Origin: Acidobacteriota bacterium
GTDB taxonomy: Bacteria; Acidobacteriota; Terriglobia; Terriglobales; Acidobacteriaceae
Direction of reading: 5' to 3'
Length of the DNA: 53,408 nt
Assembly: GCA_021781495.1 (NCBI GenBank)
Contig: JAJXWS010000013.1
Span: 1 to 53,408 of the forward strand
Shown here: positions 1 through 7,770 of the stretch, one piece after another
How the letters are laid out: each line of letters opens with the position of its first letter
How positions within the stretch are numbered: the first letter of the stretch is position 1
The notes under the pieces: generated by a model
Database searches by the model: none
Told to the model about the DNA's origin: nothing
The model's input: the letters and a program-made list of their open reading frames with translations, nothing else
Translations under genes and position numbers: made by a program

Positions 1-50
1 TCGAGGAGCAAAAGCCTCCGGCGCCAGACGATGACTTCAACGTGGTGTAA
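1..50 (+). CDS. 3' end of a plus-strand gene (partial)
   Basis: Reading from base 3, the frame gives 15 codons ending in TAA at 48-50. The encoded tail is EEQKPPAPDDDFNVV, an acidic, proline-containing C-terminus of the kind seen at flexible protein ends. A short perfect hairpin (7-bp stem, 50-67) follows the stop directly, which fits a gene end. The rest of the gene lies outside the window, so no function can be given. A 16-codon open frame can also occur by chance. Confidence 0.35.
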   Translation, partial: EEQKPPAPDDDFNVV

Positions 51-77
51 TCGGCCGCATGGCCGATCGATCCGGCT

Positions 78-1046
78 TTAAGCCGTAACCCGAAGCCACC
101 GCCTGTTAGGCGGTGGTTCGTTCACAAATACTTGGGAGTTTTCATATCCGGGTCCTGTGATCAAAACATCTGGCAGTCCATCTCCATTCACGTCGCCCGA
201 TGAGATACTGAGGGCTGAACTAGGGAGGCCGGTGTTCATCGTTAGGACGGGCGCGGCAAACTTGCCAGTCCCGTCTCCGGCGAGAAATGCAATGTAGGGC
301 TCAGCGTTTCCGAAGGAGCCCGATGCGGAATCCATGACCGCCCCAATGTCCGGCTTTCCGTCGTGATTGAAATCATCTACGACAACTGCCGCCGGAGGTT
401 GGGGCAATGCGAACTCCTGCTCATACCCGAACGTTCCGTCGCCGTTGCCCAATAGCACTCCCACTGTCCACGTATCGAACTCCGCCACAATCAGGTCAAG
501 GTCGCCATCCCCCCGTAGATCGGCTGCCGCTAGATAGACCGGACTCAACCCCTTGCTCAACGGGACGATGCGCGGAAGCTGGAATGTGCCATCTCCATTG
601 CCGAGATAGATCCACAGATCGTTCGTGTACCCATTTGCAACCACAAAATCCATGTGGCCGTCTTGGTTGAAATCGCCTGCCACAACTGCCGTTGGAATCG
701 CGCCTGCAGGCAAAGATGACCGCAACCCAATGCCGGGATAGGCCGCACTCGTAACCGTCGTACGCGTTGTGGCAGGACGAGCAACACGCGTCCGCTGAAT
801 TCGTCCGTTCAAAGAGTCAATGTGGTGCGTCCATTGGTCAAGCAGGCGTGCTCCAGGTGTGGCTCCGCCCAGTTGTCTAAGAGGCTTCGGTTGTCTCGAT
901 AGAAAGTGTCGCTCAATCGCCTCTTTGCGATTGAGAGCCATAGACTTGCTACCTTGTCTAACTTGAGGCGCTGAAGTCTGCTCATGGGCGGCTAGGAGCG
1001 CGAGGCATCCTGAGAGGATGCATGCTATCAGACTCGAACGGCGCAT
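78..1046 (-). CDS. Exported FG-GAP/VCBS repeat protein
   Basis: The protein has about 322 residues from the ATG at 1046; a TTG 18 bases further upstream is the alternative start. The N-terminus is a signal peptide (MRRSSLIACILSGCLALLAA). The body contains several FG-GAP/VCBS calcium-binding repeats, visible as D-x-N-x-D-G-x-x-D patterns such as DFNQDGHMDFVV, DLRGDGDLDLIV, DFNHDGKPDIGA and DVNGDGLPDVLI, with LGNGDGTF turns between them. Such repeats build beta-propellers on exported proteins. The protein is short for a full seven-blade propeller. Its last 15 residues (from VNEPPPNRRW) are encoded across a perfect hairpin at 105-125, so the original C-terminus may have been lost. No substrate or partner can be inferred. 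Confidence 0.8.
   Translation of the reverse strand: MRRSSLIACILSGCLALLAAHEQTSAPQVRQGSKSMALNRKEAIERHFLSRQPKPLRQLGGATPGARLLDQWTHHIDSLNGRIQRTRVARPATTRTTVTSAAYPGIGLRSSLPAGAIPTAVVAGDFNQDGHMDFVVANGYTNDLWIYLGNGDGTFQLPRIVPLSKGLSPVYLAAADLRGDGDLDLIVAEFDTWTVGVLLGNGDGTFGYEQEFALPQPPAAVVVDDFNHDGKPDIGAVMDSASGSFGNAEPYIAFLAGDGTGKFAAPVLTMNTGLPSSALSISSGDVNGDGLPDVLITGPGYENSQVFVNEPPPNRRWLRVTA
105..125. repeat. Palindromic hairpin inside the 3' end of the FG-GAP gene
   Basis: CCACCGCC, a TGTTA loop, then GGCGGTGG: a perfect 8-bp stem just inside the stop codon of the FG-GAP gene. No T-run follows on either strand, so it is a poor intrinsic terminator. It may be a REP-like element or the scar of a rearrangement. 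Confidence 0.5.
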
Positions 1047-1135
1047 TGAAGCTTTGGATCGCAAATTCGGCTACCTATATCTTTCGCGGTTTGGTCCCGA
1101 GTGTCGCTGAATTCTAGATCCCAGAACGACCTCGG

Positions 1136-2869
1136 TCACTTTGATCTCTCGAAAGCTTCCGGATCGGTCTTGCGCAACTCATCAAGGAATTGCGTGTATT
1201 CCCTCTCCCCTCGCTTCAATTTGCTGAAGTCAACCCAAGAGTAGAAACGGCTGATGTAGTCGAATGCGTAGGCGGTATACCAAGGAATTTCGCTTGCGAT
1301 GTTATCGGTCCCCGGCAACGGGTTTGCTGCTGTTTTGCCCGCTGCTGCCGCCCATGCGAACGGCGCTTCTCGAATATCGTAACCCGCGAGGTACATCTGC
1401 CGAATGCCAATGCGGAGAGCTTGTTCATTTCTGAAGAGGTAGAAGATTAATCCGGCGGGAGTCATCGGAACGTCGCTTCCCATTGCTAACGAACCCGCGT
1501 CCTTATCCGCTGAAAGTCCTGACTGCCGCGTGACGAAGCCCTGTTTTTGCACGACGGATGTTATGGCGCACGACAAGAGGGTCGCCAATTGAGCTTCACT
1601 GCCTATTTCTACCAGCATGTAGTCAGGGATAAGAATCATGCCGTCCGGCAAGGCTGCCACGCCCCGGGCCAGATTCTTGTGCCAGGTCAGCGTCATCGCA
1701 TCGGCTTTACTCATTTCATCTCTCAAGCGGGGCTTCATGCCTTGAACAACATAAAATCGAAACTCGATTTTTGTTGGATCTTTTTCAGTCAGCCGTCGTT
1801 GGTATTCAGGGACAAGCGACCAACCAAGATCGGACACGAATTCCTGTACGGCCCGATTCGGAAGGATTTTGAGGCTCTTTCCCGCTGATCGACTATCAAA
1901 CCCTACGTTGCCCGGAATTCGATGCTCGTAGTCAGGTGGGTGAACAGCCGGTGTGAATTGCGCAATATACTTTCTTTCTTTGTCAGAAAGATGGTTAGGC
2001 CACAGGCGAATTCGCTGCAACCATACGAGTCCTTCGATAGGAAATTTGCCTTCTCCCGCCGAGTGCACGATCTCCTCATCGCCCACGCTTCCGTGGCCAA
2101 GTTTCTCGTCCAGCAGGTCTGCGGCGGAATATGTGGACCACGAGTTTGGCTTAAAGAGGGATGTGGAAAACGCCGGCCGAGGCGCCTTCGGCATGATTGC
2201 TTCCCATCGAGGATTATCGCGATAAAATCCGAAAAGACGATAACCGACCTCCGTGCCGGCGGGGGCGGTTATCAACTCAGTATCCGGCGTTACAGTCACG
2301 GGGTAACCGTCCAACCAGACCGTCCCCTCGTATCCATTGTCGACTTTTTTAATCTGCGGCTGCTCTTCGAGCAGTGCTGCACCCTCCCAATCCGAACCCT
2401 TTGCATTCCAATATGTTGCGGCATCAGCGAATCTTTGGCTTATCTTGACGGAGTAAATGGTAATCTGCCTAGCGTCGAATCCTTGGTTGGGTTCCTTGGA
2501 ATCGCCCAAGACCTCTACATGAGATCCGATAACCCAGGGAGATTTGCTGCAAGAGACGGACATTTTGCTGTTCGACTCCGGGCGGTTTTGCAATTTGTAG
2601 TAGGGCGGGATCGCCCACAGCCAACCGTGCGCCTGATAATCGACTTGGATGTTTGCATCCACCGATTCCGTGATGCACTGTGTCCTTGCATCGATCCGAA
2701 CGTCGAGAGTGCCTATATAAAACTCTGTCGGCGATCCAATCTTCGTGACAAAGCCCTCCACCCTCTCTGCGTGCAGAGCAAGACTAGCGAATGCTGAAAC
2801 GCCGCTCAAGAGCATCATCCCGACCAGGCAGCGAAAGCATCTGTTAGTCAACAGAATTCTCAAGCCCAT
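1136..2869 (-). CDS. Exported M48-like protein without the zinc-protease motif
   Basis: The protein has 577 residues from the ATG at 2869, which has a GAGG ribosome site 6 bases upstream; a GTG at 2917 is the alternative. A signal peptide ends near ALHA. The first half holds two beta-rich segments resembling DUF5666/OB-like domains (VEGFVTKIGSPTEF and GYEGTVWLDGYPVTV). The last 180 residues follow the M48 metallopeptidase layout: ALPDGMILIPDYML, then EAQLATLLSCAITSVVQKQ, then NEQALRIGIRQMYLAGYDIREA. In M48 enzymes the second block carries HEXXH and the third a Glu/Asp zinc ligand. Here the HEXXH positions read C-A-I-T-S (about residues 434-438), so no zinc site remains. It is probably an exported pseudo-peptidase. 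The gene is more AT-rich than most of the window. Confidence 0.7.
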   Translation of the reverse strand: MGLRILLTNRCFRCLVGMMLLSGVSAFASLALHAERVEGFVTKIGSPTEFYIGTLDVRIDARTQCITESVDANIQVDYQAHGWLWAIPPYYKLQNRPESNSKMSVSCSKSPWVIGSHVEVLGDSKEPNQGFDARQITIYSVKISQRFADAATYWNAKGSDWEGAALLEEQPQIKKVDNGYEGTVWLDGYPVTVTPDTELITAPAGTEVGYRLFGFYRDNPRWEAIMPKAPRPAFSTSLFKPNSWSTYSAADLLDEKLGHGSVGDEEIVHSAGEGKFPIEGLVWLQRIRLWPNHLSDKERKYIAQFTPAVHPPDYEHRIPGNVGFDSRSAGKSLKILPNRAVQEFVSDLGWSLVPEYQRRLTEKDPTKIEFRFYVVQGMKPRLRDEMSKADAMTLTWHKNLARGVAALPDGMILIPDYMLVEIGSEAQLATLLSCAITSVVQKQGFVTRQSGLSADKDAGSLAMGSDVPMTPAGLIFYLFRNEQALRIGIRQMYLAGYDIREAPFAWAAAAGKTAANPLPGTDNIASEIPWYTAYAFDYISRFYSWVDFSKLKRGEREYTQFLDELRKTDPEAFERSK

Positions 2870-2913
2870 TTCACGCCTCGTCCGATTCCAAACAGGAGAA
2901 ATACATAACACAC

Positions 2914-3414
2914 TCACTGCACAGTTCTGAAAGTTGGCGACGGCACTATGCTTTGTGTAGACTTGCCGGTTTGGCGGTCTAGATTCTCGCCGTTGATCGG
3001 CACGCCAAGCGTGCTCAACAGGTTTGCCTGACTAGGAGCAGCGGGTCGCGGCAGAAGGCTCCCATGAAACGTTGATCCAGAGCCCCAGTCAAAGATACTT
3101 TCGAGAAACTGATAAAGATGGTTTAGTAGCTCGTATATTGCTACTCCAAGGCAAACAGCTGCACCAGGGCCACCGCTAGGAGCAGCAGCCGCACATACCG
3201 CATAACCTACATCTAGCGAGTCGCTCACGACTTTGCCGGCATCGCCGGGAATAACCTCTGCTAGTGTTCCAGAGCCGCATACGGCCGAGTTAAAGTTATC
3301 AATACTGCACGCAACCGATATTGCAGGCGGGTGGCTCACCCTTTCCCTGCCAGTGCAGTGGATGCCCCATCCTTCGCTTCTTTCTGGCGAAGGGTGGGAG
3401 AGCACGAATCCCAA
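2914..3414 (-). pseudogene. Truncated ORF whose 5' end is a REP element
   Basis: This is an open frame of 166 codons. Its first 25 or so residues (with HPSPERSEGWGIH) are translated REP sequence, and the frame overlaps the 3' end of the RAYT gene, so the annotated start is not a natural one. From about residue 33 (ACSIDNFNSAV) it resembles the C-terminal part of a larger exported or repeat protein, with a hydrophobic Ala/Gly-rich stretch and a Pro-rich tail (SLLPRPAAPSQ). The likely story is a gene whose 5' part was lost when the RAYT/REP unit arrived, but that is inference. No family is recognised. Confidence 0.45.
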
Positions 3415-3944
3415 CCGTCCTTTTTAGCGTAACGGAGATGTTCTGACAGTTGATTCCCTCTGCGGTACGCTGTCCATTGCGATTCAATCTCGACCACTCC
3501 AACCTGACCGTTCGCATAGTGGTGGAAGCTCGACCATGGCCAGTCTTCGGTCTTGGCGACCAGGCCGCGCGCAACCGGATTGCGGTGCATATAGCGCAGT
3601 TTTTCGATTCGCTTTTCGTCGCTCCATACATTGAAATCGTAGTACCGCCGTTGCCAGAACTGAACCGCTTCCCGTCCTTTCAGCTTGCGCGATGTTTGCT
3701 GCTTCAACACCTGGAACACTACGCAAAGCGAGGATCGGCTCGGCTCGCCGACAAGGAGATGGACGTGTTCCGGCATCAGAACGTAGCCAGCAACGACAAA
3801 GCCGTACCGCACACGCACGGCCTCAAGTTCCCTCTCGAAAAGGGCATACGCCGTCGGCGTTCCCAACAATGGCTGACGGCGATAACAACTGAATGTCACA
3901 AAGTGAAAACAGCCGCACTGCTGGTAACGGACGAGCTTCGCCAT
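3336..3944 (-). mobile_element. REP-associated tyrosine transposase (RAYT)
   Basis: The protein has 202 residues and belongs to the IS200-like Y1 transposase family, domesticated form. The HUH metal-binding motif is visible as MPEHVHLLV (His60, His62). A downstream WQRRYYDFNVW segment carries the candidate catalytic tyrosine (Tyr101/102), followed by the RYMHRNPVARGLV and DWPWSSFHHY motifs typical of RAYTs. RAYT proteins nick single-stranded DNA at REP palindromes and are thought to spread them within one genome. Here REPs in opposite orientation sit at both ends (3365-3398 and 3989-4022), so this is a RAYT-REP unit. The 3' REP lies inside the reading frame and encodes the final 20 or so residues, so the functional protein probably ends before it. 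The gene shares the higher AT content of the left end. Confidence 0.88.
3365..3398. repeat. REP palindrome, 3' side of the RAYT gene
   Basis: CCCCATCCTTCGC, a 9-base loop (TTCTTTCTG), then GCGAAGGGTGGG. The stem is complete apart from one G-T pair. Its reverse complement matches the copy at 3989-4022 almost base for base, so the RAYT gene is bracketed by an inverted REP pair. Confidence 0.85.
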
Positions 3945-3988
3945 TACCGCAGAATTCTATACCTGCGGATGAGTGAACCTCGTGCCAG

Positions 3989-4022
3989 CCCACCCTTCGC
4001 CAGAAAAAAGCGAAGGATGGGG
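3989..4022. repeat. REP palindrome, 5' side of the RAYT gene
   Basis: CCCACCCTTCGC, loop CAGAAAAAA, then GCGAAGGATGGGG: the inverted partner of the copy at 3365-3398. It continues into a second small inverted repeat (GCACCCT ... AGGGTGC, about 4022-4051), so the repeat unit is larger than one hairpin. Confidence 0.85.
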
Positions 4023-4087
4023 CACCCTCATTTGTGGAAATCAAAGGGTGCGCCACCCGCCCGGCGGCTGGGTGGGGGTTGTGGTTT

Positions 4088-4128
4088 CCCACCCATGCTG
4101 CAGAAGGCGGGGCATGGATGGGGCACCC
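4088..4128. repeat. Second-type REP palindrome, copy 1
   Basis: CCCACCCATGC, then a loop with TGCAGAAGGCGG, then GCATGGATGGGG and CACCC. It shares the CCCACCC ... GATGGGGCACCC frame with the RAYT-flanking REPs but has a different stem core (ATGC instead of TTCGC). It is repeated in the same orientation at 4228-4268. Confidence 0.75.
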
Positions 4129-4166
4129 GGCAGTCGGTGCGCTGCGGAGTGTTTGAAAGGCAACCG

Positions 4167-4203
4167 CGGATCTTTCGACTCGCTGCGCTCGCTCAAGATG
4201 ACA
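4167..4203. repeat. Dispersed 'TTCGACTCGCTGCGCTCGCTC' type repeat
   Basis: This segment carries the core CGACTCGCTGCGCTCGCTC followed by AAGATGACA. Translated, it gives the familiar spurious peptide pattern LSERSESKDP. It is a widespread intergenic repeat type in bacterial genomes and does not code here. Confidence 0.65.
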
Positions 4204-4227
4204 GTGGCTGGGTGGGGAAGGTGGTAT

Positions 4228-4268
4228 CCCACCCATGCCGCAGAAAGCGCGGCATGGATGGGGCACCC
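4228..4268. repeat. Second-type REP palindrome, copy 2
   Basis: CCCACCCATGCCGC, loop AGAAA, then GCGCGGCATGGATGGGG and CACCC: a stronger hairpin than the copy at 4088-4128 and in the same orientation. The stretch 3945-4328 holds only such repeats and no gene. Confidence 0.75.
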
Positions 4269-4328
4269 GGCGGCTGCAAGGCTGCCCTGGATGGAGGCAC
4301 ATCGGGCGGGGCAGCCCTGCGGCCGGCT

Positions 4329-5375
4329 TTACCGCCCTACGACCAGGACGGTGAACGTGCCCGGGAGCATGGCCGGGCGGGGATGCGGGTTTTCAGCGGT
4401 TGCGGCGGGGCGAGGGCCGAACTCGGCTGTGACCAGGTAGATGCGGTCGGTGGCCGGGTCGTAGGCCATGGTGCGCGCGCCGCGCTGGGTGGGCAGGCTC
4501 TGGAGGGTGGGGTAGCCGGGACGGGCGGCATCGACCACGGAGAGGACGCCCTCTCCGCAGGAGGCGAAGGCGAGCTTGTGCGCGGCGCTCCAGCCGGCGG
4601 CGTCGGGACCGTCGCCGATGGCGGGCGTGGCCAGCACCTTGCCGGTGTTCGAGTCGAGGACGGACATCCTGTTGCCGTCGCAGACGGGGAAGAGGCGGTG
4701 GCCGGGGACGTCGAAGGCGAGTCCGGAGGGGGACTCGCAGCCGGCGGGCCAGGTGGCGGTCACCTTGCGGGTGTGGGCGTCGATGCGGACCACCTCGCTC
4801 TTGTCTTCGATGTTGTCAAAGACGGTGCCGGCGCCGTCGACCGCGGGGAACTCCGGCTTGCCGGGGAGGGGAATGGTGGCGAGCACTTTGCGCGTGGCGG
4901 CGTCGATGACGGTGGCATCCTTGCTGCGGCCGTTGAAGGCCCAGACGGTCTGGGTGGAGGGCTCGAAGATGATGCCGTCGGGGTTGGTGCCCGCGGGGAT
5001 GGTGGCCACGGTGGCCAGCGTGGCGCGGTCAAACTGCACCACGGCGTTGCCGCCGCCGTCGGAGATCCAGCCGTACTTGCCGGCGGTATCGAGCGCAATG
5101 CCGTGCGTGCCGTGCAGGCCGCCGATGGCGCCGATCTGCTTGCCGGTGGCGGTGTCGAGCACATCGACATGGTCGCCGCGGGTGAGGTAGAGGCGATGGG
5201 CGGGCGAGTCGACCAGCAGATAGTCCCACCAGCCGGCGTCGGCCAGCTTCCAGCGGTCGAGGATGCGGTACGGCGCTTGCGCAGCGAGCGGCAGGGTAGC
5301 GGCAAAAAAGCCCAGAAGCAGAGCCACGGCCAGCCAGGGCCGGGGCAAACAAGGATTGCTGCGCGGAGAGGACAT
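4329..5375 (-). CDS. Exported YncE-like (YVTN) beta-propeller protein
   Basis: The protein has 348 residues from the ATG at 5375, preceded by AAGGAG 6 bases upstream; the open frame extends 19 codons further but without a ribosome site. A signal peptide (WLAVALLLGFFAATLPLAAQA) is followed by repeated propeller blades of the YVTN/YncE kind: HRLYLTRGDHVDVLDTATGKQIG, TVWAFNGRSKDATVIDAATRKVL, HRLFPVCDGNRMSVLDSNTGKVL and DRIYLVTAEFG. Such proteins are periplasmic or extracellular and are usually binding or scaffold proteins; the ligand is unknown. It lies 120 bases downstream of the histidine kinase gene on the same strand and could be co-transcribed with the two-component system. Confidence 0.85.
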   Translation of the reverse strand: MSSPRSNPCLPRPWLAVALLLGFFAATLPLAAQAPYRILDRWKLADAGWWDYLLVDSPAHRLYLTRGDHVDVLDTATGKQIGAIGGLHGTHGIALDTAGKYGWISDGGGNAVVQFDRATLATVATIPAGTNPDGIIFEPSTQTVWAFNGRSKDATVIDAATRKVLATIPLPGKPEFPAVDGAGTVFDNIEDKSEVVRIDAHTRKVTATWPAGCESPSGLAFDVPGHRLFPVCDGNRMSVLDSNTGKVLATPAIGDGPDAAGWSAAHKLAFASCGEGVLSVVDAARPGYPTLQSLPTQRGARTMAYDPATDRIYLVTAEFGPRPAATAENPHPRPAMLPGTFTVLVVGR

Positions 5376-5496
5376 GGAAAACTCCTTGAGGCCGGCGAGG
5401 CTCAGGCGCTGCCGGCGAAGGAAGTGTTCCACAGCGGCATTAAAGGAACCTGAAGGCGGCAGGGCGAAAGCGGCTCAAGGCCGGCTCAGGCGTGGT

Positions 5497-6912
5497 TCAG
5501 GCCCGGGGCAGGCGGACGTGGACCGTGGTGCCGTGGCCGGGCTGGCTCTCCATCTGGATGGAACCATGCGCTTTTTCCACGATGGCCTTGCAGATGGCCA
5601 GGCCGAGGCCGGCGCCGCCGGTGGCGCGGGTACGGGAGGGATCGCCGCGGTAGAAGCGGTCAAAGACGTGAGGAAGCGCGGCGGCATGGATGCCTTCGCC
5701 GTGGTCGGCGACGGTGAAGGCAATGGCGTTGTCCGCGGCATTGTCTGTGAGGTCTGCGCGCAGTTCGACGCTGGAGCCGGCGGGGGTGTGCTGCAGGGCG
5801 TTGAGCAGCAGGTTGGAGGCGAGCTGAGAGCAGTCTTCGTCCGCGATCGGAACCCGCAGGTTGTCGGCTGCCTGCAGGGTTACGGCGACGTTGCGCAGGC
5901 TGGCTACGGTTTGCAGCGTCGCGACGGTGCTGCGGAGGCAGTCGGCCAGGTCGCAGTTGGCGGGCTGGGGCGCCGGGGCGGCGCTGGCTTCCAGCCGCGC
6001 CAGGGTAAGCATCTTGGCCACGAGGTCTTCCAGCCGGGCGGTGTCGGCCAGGCAGCGCTCCAGCCCGGCCTGGTACTCGGCGGCGGTGCGCGGACGCAGG
6101 CCGAGCAACTGCAGGGAGGACTTGACGACGGCGACGGCGGTCTTGAGCTCGTGGGCCGCGTCGGACACGAAGATGCGCTGTTGCACGAAGGCCTGCTCCA
6201 GGCGCTGCAGGACGCTCTCAATGGCATGGGTGAGCGGAGCGAGCTCCGGCGTGGTGCGCGCGCTGGCCGGCGGGGAGAACTCCCAGGCCTCTGGCGAGAC
6301 GCGAGCGGCCAGCGCGGCGAGCTGGCGCAGGGGCAGCAGGCCGCGGTGCAGCAGCCAGGCGATGAGCGGACCGGAGACGATGAGCAGGAGCAGGCTGCCG
6401 GCGGCGTAGAACTCCACCGCTCCACGGATGGCATGCCAGACGCGAACGGTGGGTGCGCCGTAGAGGATGGTGACCGGCCGCAGCTTGCCGCCGCCGACGT
6501 CGCCGGGGTCAATGATGCGCGAGCCATGAAAGCGCAGCAGGCGATAGGGCTTGCCGTTGACGGAGAGGTGGAAGAAGCCGTCGCGCTGGGGCGCGGCAAA
6601 GCCGCTGCTGCCCTGCCAGTTGGCGGAGCGGCCCAGCATGCGCCCGCGGCCGTCCCACACCTCGTAGACATCCTCGGACGGGACGTGCAGGTCGGGCAGG
6701 TCAAGCATGACGTTGTCGCCCACGTCTTCGGCGTCCTGCACGGCGCCGAGTACGGAGTCTGCCCGGCCGCGCAGCATGACGTCAAAGGCGCGGAAGTGCA
6801 TGTGGCGCTCGTATCCCCAGGAGAGAAAGATGACCAGCAGCGCGGAGACCAGCTCCACTAGGAGGACGGCGGCGATGAGCCGGAAGGCGATGCTGCGTCG
6901 TTTGGCGGTCAT
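5497..6912 (-). CDS. Sensor histidine kinase (OmpR-partner type)
   Basis: This 471-residue inner-membrane sensor kinase has TM1 at residues 11-32, a periplasmic region to about 165, TM2 at 167-188, a short HAMP-like linker, and a HisKA domain with the phosphoacceptor His254 in DAAHELKTAVAVV. The HATPase_c domain follows, with the N-box LLLNALQHTP, G1 DHGEGI and G2 GGAGLGLAICKAIVEKAHG. All catalytic motifs look intact. The start overlaps the stop of the response regulator gene (ATGA at 6909-6912), so the two are translationally coupled. The layout resembles QseC/TctE-type sensors. The signal is unknown. Confidence 0.93.
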   Translation of the reverse strand: MTAKRRSIAFRLIAAVLLVELVSALLVIFLSWGYERHMHFRAFDVMLRGRADSVLGAVQDAEDVGDNVMLDLPDLHVPSEDVYEVWDGRGRMLGRSANWQGSSGFAAPQRDGFFHLSVNGKPYRLLRFHGSRIIDPGDVGGGKLRPVTILYGAPTVRVWHAIRGAVEFYAAGSLLLLIVSGPLIAWLLHRGLLPLRQLAALAARVSPEAWEFSPPASARTTPELAPLTHAIESVLQRLEQAFVQQRIFVSDAAHELKTAVAVVKSSLQLLGLRPRTAAEYQAGLERCLADTARLEDLVAKMLTLARLEASAAPAPQPANCDLADCLRSTVATLQTVASLRNVAVTLQAADNLRVPIADEDCSQLASNLLLNALQHTPAGSSVELRADLTDNAADNAIAFTVADHGEGIHAAALPHVFDRFYRGDPSRTRATGGAGLGLAICKAIVEKAHGSIQMESQPGHGTTVHVRLPRA

Positions 6913-7598
6913 GATTCCTGCCCGGGGAAGAGTCGATAGCCGCGCCCGCGCATGGTCTCGATGACCGGTGGAGCGTCGGGCAGGGCGGCGTCGAGCTTTT
7001 TGCGCAGGTTGGAGACGTGCGCCTCAATCACGTTGGAGTGGTGCTCCCAGTCGTAGTCGTACAGGTGCTCGAGCAGTTCGCGCTTGCTGATGATCTTGCG
7101 GGGGTGGTGCATCAGGTACTCGAGGATGCGGTACTCGGTGGGCGAGAGATCGACGAGCACGCCGGCGCGGCGCACGCTCTGCTCCAGCGTGTTCAGGGTT
7201 ACATCCAGCGCGTTGAGGGTGGGGTGGGCTGCGCCTTTGCCGCGACGGATGAGGGCCTTGGCGCGGGCGATGAGCTCGCCGAGGTCAAAGGGCTTGGCGA
7301 GGTAGTCGTCGGCCCCGGCGTTCAGCAATTCAATGATGGTCTGCTTGCCCTCTTTGGCGGTGAGAATGAGCACCGGCGTCGCGTCCTGGCGCGCGCGCAG
7401 GCGGCGAAGCACGCCGAGGCCATCGAGCCTGGGCAGCATCAGGTCGAGGATGACGAGGTCGTAGACGCCGTTGCGGGCATAGTCGTCGCCGGCCTCGCCA
7501 TCGCCGGCCCAGTCGACGGCGTAGCCGGGGCCGTCGCGCAGGGCGGCGGCAAGGTTGTCGGCGAGGCGGACTTCGTCTTCCACCAGCAGCACGCGCAT
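6909..7598 (-). CDS. OmpR/PhoB-family response regulator
   Basis: The protein has 229 residues from the ATG at 7598, with GGAG 9 bases upstream; an in-frame ATG at 7613 has no clear ribosome site. The receiver domain starts MRVLLVEDEVRLADNL, with phosphoacceptor Asp52 in VILDLMLP, the switch Thr in LTAKEG and Lys in LAKPFDLGEL. The C-terminal winged-helix domain shows LSPTEYRILEYLMHHP, ISKRELLEHLYDYDWEHHSNVIEAHVSNLRKKL and TMRGRGYRL. It is the DNA-binding partner of the downstream kinase, and the genes overlap by 4 bases. The target genes are not visible; the YncE-like gene downstream is one candidate. Confidence 0.95.
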   Translation of the reverse strand: MRVLLVEDEVRLADNLAAALRDGPGYAVDWAGDGEAGDDYARNGVYDLVILDLMLPRLDGLGVLRRLRARQDATPVLILTAKEGKQTIIELLNAGADDYLAKPFDLGELIARAKALIRRGKGAAHPTLNALDVTLNTLEQSVRRAGVLVDLSPTEYRILEYLMHHPRKIISKRELLEHLYDYDWEHHSNVIEAHVSNLRKKLDAALPDAPPVIETMRGRGYRLFPGQES

Positions 7599-7770
7599 GA
7601 GGCCACACTCCATGATGCAATTCTTGTTGCAGCAAGATTAAATCAGCCTGAAGCCTTGCGCTTTGCGGAGCGGGGCCGTTCGAGTGAAGCGGAAGCATCT
7701 CGAGCGTGCAGTCGGAGCAGCGCATGTTATGCCTTTGAAAACTCGCATCTGCCCCGGATGACTGCTTGGC

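Noticed and set aside
3450..5453. 667-codon open frame on the plus strand across the RAYT, the REP cluster and the YncE-like gene
   Set aside because: It runs antisense to two well-supported genes and through palindromic repeats. Its residues are Gly/Ala/Arg-rich shadow sequence with no domain.
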